Part shown: piece after piece, positions 21,066 to 34,100 of the stretch
Layout: the number at the start of each line of letters is the position of its first letter
How positions within the stretch are numbered: the first letter of the stretch is position 1
Assembly: GCA_946406115.1 (NCBI GenBank)
Contig: OX291557.1
Span: forward strand, 4,310,501 to 4,374,500
Reading direction: 5' to 3'
From: Apoda limacodes
Lineage: Eukaryota; Arthropoda; Insecta; Lepidoptera; Limacodidae
DNA length: 64,000 bases
Notes under the pieces: model-generated
Database searches by the model: none
Seen by the model: only the letters and a program-made list of their open reading frames with translations
Told to the model about the DNA's origin: nothing
Made by a program: the position numbers and the translations under genes

Positions 21066-22165
21066 CGAACTGATATTCCGTCTCAGTGGATGCGCCTCTT
21101 GGCTCCTTTGACCACTCTCTCGCCCGGAATCAAGTGTCATGCACACTAACCGTTACCTCTACGCCAATTAATTGGCGTTGCGTGTGGCATTATAAGTCAG
21201 CAGATTGTGATGGATTGCGGATTTTTTATGCATCGTACCCGTGGCAGCTCTGCTTCAGCTCAGAAGATCCTGACATCTGCGCAGCCGCAGTCACTGAGAC
21301 AATCGCTGGCATGGAATGTTACATTTCTAACCCTCGAGTAGCTGCCGATGTCAAAAGAAGACCGTGGTTTAATAGGTCTTGTAAAGAAGCTAAAATTCTC
21401 AAGCAAACTGCATATGAGGCTTGGACCACGGTTCGATCAATGAGGATCTGAATACGTCTGAGTTAAAACGCAAATTAAATGCTGCCTCGAGGTTCAGTAA
21501 GAAAGTAACCGCCAGAGCTAAGTTCCAATTCATCGGCAAAATAGGTGGGCGACCTGCAAGCTATCCCTCTGGGAGTCGTACTTTCTGGTCGCTTGTTAAG
21601 CTGCCAAGGGAAACTTTTGTCAGTGGTCGTTACCACCACAGCGAAAAACCGATTCTCCCATAGAGTGCTAGAGAGAAAGCCGATTTACTGGGCAGTCTCA
21701 TTGCCTCAAACTCGAATATCAATAACGAAGGAGCTGTACCACCACCACAACCACCACTTTACCGTGATGCGGTAAGACTATGCCAGAAATCTCCATAACA
21801 CAGTGGGAGGTCCGGCGGGCGTTAAACGTTTCAGGATTCAACCCAATAAAGACACAAGTCTGCACGTTCACCGCTAAGAAAATCCCATTTATTGTGTACT
21901 ACCGCTTGTATAATATGTTCTGTGTTTTGAGGAATTGTTTGAAATAATTTCCACAGCTACTTTCGACCATCCCTCCGCTCGCCATCGACAGTGAATTAAT
22001 TCTCACTCTTCGTAACCTAACTGGTCACAAACAGTGCGGTTTGAGAGGAACTTACTCCCGCGAACGCTTAAGTTGTGGAATAAGCTCCCTGCTGAGGTTT
22101 TTTCGAAGGAATACGATATGGGGTTCTTTAAGAAGAAAGTGACTAGATTTTTAAATTTCCTATAA
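21066..22165 (+). mobile_element. Jockey-like LINE copy C, internally deleted
   Basis: The 5' end begins in the endonuclease domain: 21086-21451 reads LGSFDHSLA (jockey EN motif LGSSDH) through VAADVKRRPWFNRSCKEAKI. Linker sequence at 21660-21760 (REKADLLGSL-like, frame-broken) follows, then FTAKK at 21857. A deletion jumps to the post-RT YRLYN region at about 21900 and it ends near 22165 without a clear poly-A. It starts at the same consensus point as copy B (ATTCCGTCTCAGTGGATGCG). Confidence 0.75.
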
Positions 22166-22495
22166 GACGTGATTATAGTCCTAATAGTTTAGGTTCTAAT
22201 CGTATGTTTACACTCTTGAATTGAAATTAAACGCTACGTTATTCGGCACATGTACGACCACAAGCGTGTAAACAGTTTGCTTTGTCCGACAACGCGTTCC
22301 GAGGCTGCGTGGCGGGAGTGTAAACGCGACATAGGTAATATTTAATTTCACAAGCGCGCTAGTTTGCAATAATTTTGTGCAGGTAAAATTATCGATAGTG
22401 TTGTTTGACAACACTATTCCACTCACACATTTGCATTTTTTTTTCTGTTTCGTTTTTCATTTGGCATGGTTGACCTTGTACATTCTATATCTATA
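22166..22495. other. Unassigned stretch with GTGTAAAC words
   Basis: Contains inverted words AAGCGTGTAAAC / GAGTGTAAACGC and ATCGATAGTGTTG / ACAACACTATTCC. Probably a small decayed DNA element, not recognised. Confidence 0.3.
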
Positions 22496-23530
22496 GGTAA
22501 AATCTAAGAATTATTTTGACACAATGTTTTTTACCAGAATATGGCAAAAAAGGAAGTAGAAAACGTCAAGGTTTCGAAGAGTTCGCAACACAGAGTAAGC
22601 TTCATTAATAAGATCCGTAACTCGAGATCTCTAAAAACGGAATATCTCTCGGTTAAATAATTTATTGTTAGCTTTGTATTTTTGTAAATAATAATACTTA
22701 TTTTTTATGTATCGTATTATTTCAGGAGTAAACCACGGCGGATAAGAGTATCGGTGGCTTACTCCCATACACATATTTCTTGGAACACAATCATCAATAT
22801 GCTTGTTAAGCTTACTGTAAAATAGAGAAGTAGCTAAGTCAACATCGGTGCTATTACAAACGTCGTCCGACGTTGACGAATAAACTGCTGAATACAAAGA
22901 ATTAAAATCATGCGACTTAGATTTTGAAAGCTCATACGAGTTGAATATAATAATTAAATATTCACCTGTAGAGGAGGGTGATAGGAGTCTATAGGTACCA
23001 AAGGCTCCACATCACCGTCCACAGAGATACGCTCATAGCCGATATTGCTCAGCACCAGGTCTAATTTGCCCTCAAATATATTACTAACTGTATTATGTTG
23101 TTTAAATTTACAGTACTTAACCATAAAGGTAAAGCAATTTTTTGCATTTTGGTTGGTAGAGTTAGGATTAAAATCTCCTAATAATACTAATTCTAGTTCA
23201 GGATATTTTAATGCTAAATTTTAAATTATAATGAATGTTTTTTTATACTTCTCATCACTGTAACACAGCACAGGAATGTTGTATATGTACAACACAGCAC
23301 AGGAATGTTACATGTTTCCAGTGTATTATAGCAACAATGAATTCCAATAATATCATCGTTGATACCTTCAATGTCTATTATTTGCTGAACTTTCAATGGT
23401 TTGCGAATGGCCAGCAGCCCTTCGCCCCATCCCATATCTCCTGAGCGATCCTTTCGCAGTACGACAAAGTCAGATGAAATAAGTTCGGCATCGTTGACAC
23501 TACTCGTCAGAATCAATCGAAAGAATCAGA
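22496..23530 (-). mobile_element. LINE fragment, endonuclease part
   Basis: Minus strand. 23226-23516 reads DAELISSDFVVLRKDRSGDM then GEGLLAIRKPL, the EN motif (YxVxRxDR...GGGVLLAV) of jockey/CR1-type LINEs. 22631-22897 reads VPRNMCMGVSHRYSYPPWFT then IIRYIKNKYYYLQKYK, the post-EN region. The copy ends in the 100 bp segment 22496-22595, which is repeated next to the RT part at 13862-13957. Confidence 0.7.
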
Positions 23531-23575
23531 CCGGAGGAGCCAATTCTAACATAAATATTTGGATTACTTAGTTCA

Positions 23576-23750
23576 GCGGGTCGATTCCGTAAAAGATTGC
23601 TAACCTTTTTTGAAAGAAATAAAATATACATTGCAGTTTCGCGACAATCGATGAATTTCATACGTCATTTCAAATGCGCAATGTATATCTTATTTCTATG
23701 CATTTCAAACGAGAATTGTTAGCTGTCATTTTACGGAGTCGAGCCGCCTC
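23576..23750. repeat. MITE, ~175 bp, with long inverted repeats
   Basis: CGGGTCGATTCCGTAAAA at the left pairs with TTTTACGGAGTCGAGCCG at the right. Pairing continues through AAATAAAATATACATTGC versus GCAATGTATATCTTATTTCT. No protein. A typical lepidopteran MITE layout. Confidence 0.65.
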
Positions 23751-24596
23751 ACACATTTTCTTTCTTTTTTTTCTCGGGCAACAATTTTTTCTTTCTTACT
23801 GACAAAAGTGCTGTCAACATTTCACCATTTCGCCTAAAACATCGTCTAAAATTCTACAATCGGACAGAGATTTTCGCCCCTCTATCAAGGATTGCATCGT
23901 GTCATTTTGGCGAAACTTTAAATGTGTGAATAAAAGAAACTGTTGCAATCAATATAAAAGATTGACAGGCTTTTATATTCATAAGGTAAGAGCCCACAAA
24001 AATGATTTAGCCTATTCGGAGTGCAAATCCCTTTTAGTTAGTATACCAGACAAATACTTAACTACAAATAATATATTTGTATTTGCCCTAAATTGCTGCC
24101 AGTTGGTAATGTGCCCAAAGTACATGCAGCATTTCCTCTTTAAATGTAATGTCAAAAGACTTTGTAACGTTTTACTATAAAACACATTCATTATGGGCAT
24201 GATTTTTAGCTATTGAATTTGCTTTCGTCCTGTCTCTTACTGTTTTGTTGAAAAATCTATTTGCTATCCTGCTGTCAGTGTGACACGATTGCTAAATTTG
24301 CGAAAAATTGCAAGCTAAAAAAACACATCCTCCGTAAGAAATCATCTGCCATAATTTCCAATCATAAAATAAGAAAAAATGAAAATAACAGAATTCATAT
24401 ACTATATAATTTGTGAACAGAATTTATAATCTGGGAGTTTTGGCGCGAATCTTAAGAAGGAGTGGTGTTTTTTTCTGTTTAATTTTTCTAAATTCATTTA
24501 GTGACTTTCGATGTATATATTTTAGCAATGTTTTACGAAAGCGTGTTAAGAATTGTGCAGCGAAGGCTCATGAATAGTGAATTATGAAGTAATAAG
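23751..24596. other. Intergenic stretch upstream of PIKfyve
   Basis: A 93-codon plus-strand open frame (23899-24180, MSFWRNFKCVNKRNCCNQYK...) has no recognisable motif. The rest is AT-rich. I see no feature I would support as a gene. Confidence 0.3.
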
Positions 24597-24682
24597 CAGG
24601 ACATGACGCGCAATGTCTGAGGATCCACACCAAATCTCCCGCCCAATTTTGGGACTTGAAAAATAGGACGCGCGGTAACGCC
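24597..24682 (+). promoter_or_regulatory. ~85 bp block upstream of PIKfyve, shared with EMC8/9
   Basis: Runs from AGGACATGACGCGCAATGTC through AAATCTCCCGCCCAATT to AGGACGCGCGGTAACG, about 180 bp upstream of the PIKfyve ATG and in gene orientation. It matches the reverse complement of 12184-12268. It may be a core-promoter or 5' UTR element, or a repeat. Confidence 0.45.
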
Positions 24683-24861
24683 CGGGCCACGATACGATAT
24701 AATATAATTGACTTTGACTCTGGCAAATGCATAAATGGTCTGCTAAGACCGTGCGAGCCCATTATAATATTAAAAAAAAAAAAATTTATAATCTGTGATA
24801 ATGTAGAGATTTTGGTTTGTAAACATTTGAAAATTAAAATAGTCATGTAAATCAAGGCAAT

Positions 24862-25173
24862 ATGGATAAATACGACACATCGCAACTGACGGAATTTCCT
24901 CGTTTCGAATCAGAATCAAGTCAAAGTGGTGTATCAACATTTTTTAATAAAATATGGAAGTTTCCAATGTTTTCTCCGAGCGAAACAGCTGACAATGCGA
25001 GCAATAAAACTTCACTTAACAGCACTCAGCAAACTTCGCAATTAATCGGAAGTGATAAACGTGACTATGAAGATGTGAAAACAGAACCAGGGACATATGC
25101 CGTTGAATACGAAGGTCGAAGTTTGCCAAATGTTTTAAAAAGAATTAGTAGCCTCGTCGCTTTAGGATCTGGG
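24862..25173 (+). CDS. PIKfyve: PIKfyve exon 1: N-terminus
   Basis: 104 codons, phase 0, donor GGG|GTAAGT. The start context GGCAATATGG is preceded by a stop a few codons upstream. Ser/Thr-rich, with SGVSTFFNKIWKFPMFSPSE and, before the FYVE exon, SLPNVLKRISSLVALGSG; the latter matches the short leucine-rich segment (LxRISxLxAL) preceding FYVE in animal PIKfyve. Confidence 0.85.
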
Positions 25174-28100
25174 GTAAGTGCTTACCTTAGCCCTAAAGGC
25201 TTAGGCCGTTACGGTAACACTGAGGTTTCGAATCTTCTTATTACATAGTTTGTACACATAGATACGTCACCACAACCACAAGGAACCACGGCTTAAGTTT
25301 GTTAACCTTTTCTATGGCAGTGTACAGAATTCAACTTGATAGTTGAAAAAAATTACTTTGGGCATCCCAAAACCACTTTCTTTACTTCCTCGTTGCAATT
25401 TGGAATGCACCCTTAGATTGATAGTCAAAATTGTTATTTGTTTATGTGTCCTGGACCACTCTCATACTGATTTTCACACTTTTACTCTTCTTTCAATCTT
25501 TCTATCATTTCTTATCAGAAGTCCTTAGATCTGAAATGTAAAAAAAAAATTTAGATGAAAAGCCTCTTATCTTGAAGATACATTATCAATAGTGCTAATA
25601 AAACCCAAATGGGATCAAAAAGTTGTGAATTTGTAAACCGGTACCTAAATATTTATGGAATCAACTGTGCAATATGACCTGTGCCTTAAGTGTACATAGT
25701 ATTTAAGAAACAGAATGGTTAAGCGTCACATCACATTATGTTTAAAATGTTTTTATGCTTAAAACAAAACTCGCATAAAAGTATTGAATATAAAGTTGTA
25801 AAAAGGAGTGTAATCATCTTTGATTCAATACTTGATACACATTCTCCAAGAATTATACTTGCACTAAATTTAATTAGCGTTAATGGGCAACGACTGGCAG
25901 AATTTTTAATGGAGAACAACTTATACCTAATGAACTCTAAGTTCAAGAAGAAAACAAAACGCAAATGGACATGGGTCTCCCCTGATGGAAAAACTAGAAA
26001 TGAAATTGATTACATCCTATCGAATAATCCCAAAACCTTTGCCGACGTAGACATTATTCAAAATCTTAACTTTAATACTAACCACAGAATGGTTCGTGGA
26101 ACTCTACTTCCAAAAAACATTAAAAAATCAAGAAAACATATACACAAAACTACAGGAAAAGATTTTAAACACGAAAATCTTCAAGAAATAAAAACTAAAA
26201 TTAACTCCTTAGCAAAAAATGAAACCTACAAAACCCTACACATTACAGAACAATATAACAGCCTAGAATTACAACTGACCAGCAGTGTTAGCAACATACA
26301 ACATGGAAAAAATAAATCAAAAAAACTCAGTGACAAAACGCTAAAACTACTTGCAGAAAGAAAAGAAATGATACAAGAAGACAAGAAAGGAAATTTAAGA
26401 AAAATTAATAAACTAAGCAAACAAATACGAGAGCATATAAGGAATGACCAAAGATCTAAGAGACTAAGAACGTTGGAACATTACATAGAAAAATCTGGTG
26501 GCACAAGAAAGGCTCTGAAAGTACTACGAGAGAAAAATGACTGGATTCCAAAATTGAAGAAAGCAGAAAAGAGTTTTACTCAAAGGAAGGACATTCTAGA
26601 AACAACAACAGACTTTTATAAGACACTTTATTCCGATCAAAGTAAACAAATAAACTATGAGACAAATGCAAACAACAAAAACGAAGTGATAAACCCTTCA
26701 GAATATAGCACACAAGACAAAGAACCTGATATACTACAGTGCGAAGTGGAAAAAGCAATAAGAAGTCAAAAACTGGATAAAGCTCCTGGACCAGACATGA
26801 TATACAATGAACTACTAAAAGGTACCATAGAAGAGATAAGCCCACTATTAACAGATATCTTCAACAAAATAGTTAACACAGGCATCATCCCACAACAATG
26901 GAACATATCGCATATAATATTGATCCATAAAAAAGGCTCTAAAGAGGATGTCAATAACTACAGACCCATCAGCCTTATGTCTAATATCTATAAAATATTT
27001 TCAAAGGTGCTTCTCAACAGGATATGTAAAAAGATTGATGAAAATCAGCCAGAAGAACAAGCAGGCTTTAGAACCAATTACTCCACTTTAGATCATATTC
27101 ATACCGTTAAACAAATAATGGAAAAATACAGAGAATACAATCTACCACTATACACCGCCTTCATAGATTACAATAAAGCCTTTGATAGCCTTAATCACAA
27201 CTATATGTGGAAATGCCTACAACAAATGGGAATAAATAATGTGTATTTAAATCTATTAAAGGAAATATACAACCACAGCAAAGCAAAAATCAAACTAGAG
27301 AAACTAGGAAGCACCTTTCAAATCAGCAAAGGTGTTAGACAGGGTGATCCTATCTCCCCGAAAATATTCCTAGTTGCTTTGGAAGGCATTTTCCGAAATA
27401 TCAGCTGGAATCAAGTCGGTATAAATATTAATGGAAGATTACTTAGCCACCTTCGCTTTGCGGATGATCTGATTCTTTTTGAAGAAAACCCAAAAAAATT
27501 GCAGGTTATGATTGAAATGCTTACAAATGAAAGTATCAAAGCTGGACTAACCATGAATATAGAAAAAACTAAGGTGATGACAAACTCTATCAAGACAGAA
27601 ATCAAAGTGAATGGAAAGATATTAGAGTATGTAGAAGAATATGTTTACTTAGGGCAAATAATCTCTCACGAAGACCAAATGTCTAAAGAAATACACAAAA
27701 GAATTGCTAATGGCTGGAGAAAATACTGGGCAATGAAAGAAATAATGAAGAGCAAGGCTATGAATATAGGTCTAAAGAAAAAAGTATTTAATATCTGTAT
27801 ACTGCCCTGTGTTACATACGGATGTGAGACTTGGTCCCTTACACAGTTACACAGGAAAAAACTGACAACATTCCAACATGCAGTTGAAAGAAGTATGCTC
27901 GGCATCAAGAGGAAAGATAAAATTCGAAACACCGACATACGGCGTAAGACAAAACTAACCGACATACTGATCAGAATAGACGAACAAAAATGGAGGTGGA
28001 CAGGACATTTGATGCGTTCTTCTTCTTCTTCAAAAAACAAATGGAGCAACATTGTCACACACTGGTATCCACGAAACGGCAAAAGAAGTAGAGGACGTCA

Positions 28101-31100
28101 ATACAGACGATGGGAAGACGAACTAAAACTGACAGCAGGTCCAAACTGGAGGAGAGTCGCCTTGGACAGAACACAGTGGAAAGAATTGGAGGAGGCCTTT
28201 GCCGAAAGGCACACTGTAATTAGGGATATTTTATAATTTTAATTTATATGTACTAACTTTAAAACTTACAGTAATAAAGGCTATTTTATTTATTTTATTT
28301 TATTAAATTTAATTATCCACTGTTTGGAAAAAATATTATAAAAGTCTATAAATTGGAAGGTACATAACTCACTACTGTAAGTACTTATGAAGTTGTTTCT
28401 CCTTACAATCAAATAATTTCTCATAACTTTTTAAATAATGTCTCAAAAATTACAATAATTTTATACTATAATATGGTACTACTCTCATTACAAGACTCGA
28501 TCTTAGTTTTTGCCTGAAATGGCAATTGTTCTTTATTCTTGCTTAACACTATGTTAACAGTAAAAACCGACCAATTGCGAGTTGGACTCCCACACCGAGG
28601 GTTCCATACCTACCACCATTTATGTAATCTACAAACACAAACAAAAATATTTTTATATTTGAGTTGATTGAATGAAAGATAAATTGCAGTTTACGGATTT
28701 ATGACATATTAAAAAAAAACTACTTACTAGATCTCGTTCAAACCAATTTTCGGTTAAAGTTTGCATGGTAATGTACATCATATATTTTTTTAGAAGTTAC
28801 AGGGGGGACGACACACATTTTACCACTTTGGTAGTGTCTGTCGCGCAAACTATTCAGGTTAGGAAAAAAATTAGATTAGAAACCTCAATATAATTTTTGA
28901 AGACCTATTTATAGATATCCCACATGTATGGATTTGATCAAAAAAAAAATTTTTGAGTTTCAGTTCTAAGTATGGGGAACCCCAAAAATTTATTGTTTTT
29001 TATTTACTATTTTTGTGTGAAAATCTTAATGCGGTTCACAGAATACATCTACTTACCAAGTACATACCAAAAAAAAGTGGCTGTGACATATGGATGGACA
29101 GACAGACAGACATGATGAATCGATAAGGGTTCCGTTTTTTGCCATTTGGCTACGGAACCCTAAAAATGTACAACATGGCTTTGTGCCTAGTGAATTAGTT
29201 ACTGTGCCTGGTTGGTAATTAACCCACATGTTTATAGAGTGTCAAAGTCCTGACCCAAGCCTGGAGCACAGTAGTAACACAGTAGCATCATAAATTCCAT
29301 TGATGGCTGTGCCTGGTCTCTAACCTGCTGTTTGAGTCCTAAATGGCCCTTAGTCTGTTTAAAATTTGTGTTTATCCATAGAGTGGCGCAAGATATGCTG
29401 ACACGGAATTAGCGCAGTACTGGATGCCTGATGACATCTCTAGAGAATGTTACGAATGTGCCTCAAGATTCAGCACTTTACGGCGACGACACCATTGCAG
29501 AGTTTGTGGACAGATATTTTGCTCGAGATGCTGTAGTCAAAGAGTGCCAGGTATATACAAGAAAGAAAAAAGTACATTAAATTACACAATTTTGCAGCTT
29601 TTTCACTGAGTGAAGTGAGTCTTTTCTGCACTGAGTATCACAGACCTTAAATTAATTAGTTTTCAGATGAATCATATTGTTGCCAACACTATAAAATCCC
29701 TGAATAGATAGAACTTAATTTACTTTCCAGTTTTATGGTTTGTAGCAATATCAGAAACCAACCCTTATAGTTTTGTCATGTCTATCTGTTCATATGCCAC
29801 TGCCTTGCCTGTATGTCCCGCACTATTTTCAACATTTTGCAGAATGCTTATTCTAAAACTTGCTTAGTTATTTCATAAGTGGACTTATTGATGAAACCTA
29901 TTTACATCACTTAGGTCTTTCTTAATTCCACAGATACCTACAGGTCAGTTACAATATTTTCATAGGTATTATAGATTACTCTGTAGACTAATATTGTGTT
30001 GATTTATTTAAGGTCACATATTTGGATGTGCAGAAGGTCTTAGAGTGTGTAACTACTGCTGTAATGTGGTCTTGAGTTATTTGAAAGAAAATGATTTGAC
30101 TGGAGAGATATCACCTGACTTACGGACATTGCAGGAGAATTTGCAGGTGAGAAAAATGAGTTGTATGTTTGTTGACAAACTTCTCCTGCCCCTCCGCCCG
30201 TGTTATATTCGGTTATCACACAGGAATTCCTATAGGAACTTGTTGATCAACTGAGATAAAAATATTATAAGTTTAAGTATTGAGGGTAAAGTATAAATAA
30301 ATTACTCAAACTTTTGAACTTTTTGGACTCACGTCTTCTAAAGATGTAACTACAATAAAACATCGTTTAATCTTTTTATTTTTTTAAGCTGTGTAATGTA
30401 TAAAAAAATAACATAAATAAAGTAAATTTATAGGCCTAAAAGCAATTTAATGGAAAGTAGATAAATAAAATAAAGATTATTAAATGTAGCAAAGGGACTT
30501 TTAAATACCCCGACTGTCTTTACTTATGTTCTGGGCTGGGGTTTCCACAAAGCAGGTTGATTATTGGAAATGTAAAATAAATAAAACTGCTGTCTTTAAT
30601 TCTGATCAATAATTCTGGTTTCTTCTTAAAAGATTTTTTCTTCCTTATTGATTTGTCAGCATCATGCATATTTATTGACGAATAATGTAAATGTTGAGAC
30701 ATATTTAAGGGCTTCAGCAATTCAAGCCATTCTACTTGTTATTCATGTGGTGAGCTCCATGGATTGTCCATTTTTTCACCAAAACCTCACATCACTTGGG
30801 CAGATCAAAATATTTTTTTTGCGTTTTGAGAAACGTAAATAAAAGGATCAGAGGCCTGAAGCAATACTAAAAAGGGAATTCTACTCAATATATTTGAAAT
30901 TTTTAGCTCACGCTTTAGTTGGGGAACAATTTCTTAGATGCGCTCAGCGTAATTTAGTAATGTGTAAAACATTTAAGAAATAGATGTTATAGTAGTTGAA
31001 GTTTTAAATTATATTAGTTGCTTTCTCATTATCACTTGTAATTTTTTATAAGAAACAACAAATTCTTTTCTATTCAGGTCAAATTCCCCGACAACACAAA

Positions 31101-34100
31101 ACACCATATGTCAAATAAAAGTAGAGATAACTTTATGTTTGCAAGTGAACATGAAGACAGGTGTGAAATGAGGAGTTCACCAAAAGAGGTCCTGCAAGAT
31201 GTTTTCAGGCAGCTGTCATTCACACTTGCCACTCAGCAGCATAGGTACGTTAAATCAAATGATTTGGTTTCTTACAGCAATGTTCAGTGGTGGAATAAAA
31301 AGGTTGGTCACCTCAAGAGGCCACCTGTATGTATTTTTATGTTTCTTTGGCTCTCTAGATCTCAACGCACATGTACGCCACGAGTTTGATATTTGGACAC
31401 TTAACACTTGATAGTTTAATCTTAGAATGCCAAATTTATTTTTCAAAAAGACCATTTTTGGAACACATTTTTCGTTATTGTTTTAAAAAAAAACTGGTAA
31501 AAATAAATAATATCTCAATTTACACAACACAGTGCTTTATTAGATTCTAGCTTCTGCCAGCGGCTTCGCTCGCCCTAAATTTCGTTATCGGCGTAGGTTT
31601 TTACGGCAATTCCTCAATTATAAAAAAAAAAACAATCAAATCTTTTCTCTTTAATGGCATAATACATTCGTGTCTGTGAAACCATGGAAATACACATAAA
31701 AAATTTCAACTCAATCGGTCAAGCAGTGTAGTAGTTGACATACCAACAGCAGCGCCACCAATTGTATAATTTCAGCCCAATTGGTTCAGCCGTTTAGAAG
31801 TTATGTGAAAAAGATAAGTACGGAAGGATCATTGTTATTACCCGTTGTCCTATTACCCGTTTTCCCGTAGGAATGAAGCATTTTCCCGCAGTAAAAGGTA
31901 GCCTATGTTCAGGTCGTGTGATGGTAAGCGTTCAGCCTTTACACGCATTTCCGACTCACACTCTACTGGTTTATTTATGATACTTTCACTGTTGAGTATA
32001 GATTAGTAATGTAGATAACATTTAACTTTGATTTATTCAGCCAAGTAAATGCTATCCATGGTGGCTCTTTAATTTTAGTTAATAAACAGCTAAAGTTTAA
32101 GGAACGTAAAGACATTGTGAGCCTCTCAGTTGAGCGAACTGCCGAGCTGTCCTGTATAGAAGTTGAGCATCTTATTGTTGTGAGTGTATACAAGCCGCCT
32201 TGTGCAATTTATGATAATTTTGAATTAGTTATGTAAGAAGTGCTGAATAAAATCAGCAATTCCAATAAACAAATCATTGTTTGTGAAGACTTTAATATAA
32301 ACATCTTGGAAAATAGCTCATTAAGCACCAGATTGCTTGCCTTATTTCAGTCTTTTAATTTAAATAATTTGTTTTGTGAACCAACTAGAATTGCTGTATC
32401 CAGTGCCACTTGCATCGACAATATATTTACTGACATAAAACCAATTCAAAAATCAATTATAAGCAATCTATAGTCAGATCATTGTGGACAGTTAGTAGTT
32501 TTAGAAAGAAAGAATAGTATTACTAAAAAGGAAAATAAATTTATACCAATAAAAACTAAACGGGTTGAATCATTTAAATCTAACTTAATGCATAAACTTC
32601 CAGTTTTGCTTTATAATGGCGACCCAAATGATATGTACAATACTGTTCTTGACACTATTACTACAGAGTATAATAAAATATTTACTGCAAAAAAGAAACT
32701 TATTTCCAGTCGCTTTAGTTTTAGTGAATGGGCTACCCCAGGTATTCATAAAAGTAGGCGTAAACTGTATGAATTATAAAAAGAAAAAACATATAATAAT
32801 AGCCAAATATTTAGGGAATATTTAAAAAATACTCAAAAACCTTTAAAAAGGTCTGTCTTGTTGCAAAAGCAATTCACCTCAGACATAAAGTAAAAAATTC
32901 AACAAATAAAATAAAAACTACATGGAACATAATAAATAATGAAACCGGTAAAGCTAGGAATTCTTGTCAGGACTTTGAGTTGATTGTAGATGATGCTATT
33001 TTTAAAACAAATTCTGAGGTAGCAGTTGCCTTTGCACAGTTTTTTAGGAATATTCCATTCAAAACAACTGAACATCTAAACTCAAGTCCAATCTTAGCAG
33101 AAAAATTATTAAAAACTAGTATTCCTGAACGTAACGTTCCCTTTGTATTTAAAAACATTAGTCCTACGGATATCATTAATACATTTAAAACATTAGAAAT
33201 TAAAAACACCACAGACCTTTGGGGACTCTCTGTAAAAACTATAAATTCAATAATTCATGTTATAGCACAACCCTTAGCCATAATTTTTAATAGTTGTGTT
33301 GATAGTGGTGTGTTTCCTGATGAGATGAAACTTAGCAAAGTTATACCGCTTTTTAAATCAGGTAGTTCAACAGATCCTAATAATTTTCGGCCTATTTCAA
33401 TACTACCTATACTCAGTAAAGTTTTTGAAAAAATCATACTTTGTCAAATGTTAAGCCATTTCTGTATTAATGAGCTACTTAGTAGAAAACAGTTTGGCTT
33501 TATGAAAGGCCGTTCCACAACCGATGCAGGAGTGGCACTATTAAAAAATATATATAACGCCTGGGAGGATTCGCATGACGCCCTTGGAGTGTTTTGTGAT
33601 TTATCTAAGGCATTTGACTGTGTTCAACATGAAAATCTCATCAGGAAGCTACATCACTATAGTATTAGAGGCAAAGCTCTCGACCTTTTGACGGTGAAAG
33701 ATCTCCGGGATCAGCAGTCACTATGGGAGTCCCTCAGGGCTCAATTTGAGGTCCTTTTCTATTTCTTTTTACATTAATGATCTCCCATATCATGTAAAAA
33801 ACCATGACATTGTCTTATTTGCTGATGACACCTCTTTGCTTTTTTAAGTTAAGAGACGACAGACATATATAATGAATTAAATAATGCCCTTTCTAAAATT
33901 GAAAATTGGTTTAACGCTAATAATTTGTTACTTAATGAAAAAAAAACCAAATGTGTGTAATTTACATTACCAAATGATAGTCAGAGACAGACATGTATTA
34001 ATATTAATGGCGAGCAATTAGAACTTGTTAATTCAACACTGTTTCTTGGCATAACGCTGGACTCCAAACTTCAATGGGGTCCTTATATTCATAACCTAGC

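Noticed and set aside
23899..24180. 93-codon plus-strand gene
   Set aside because: No motif, no splice or promoter context; its length is within chance for this DNA.
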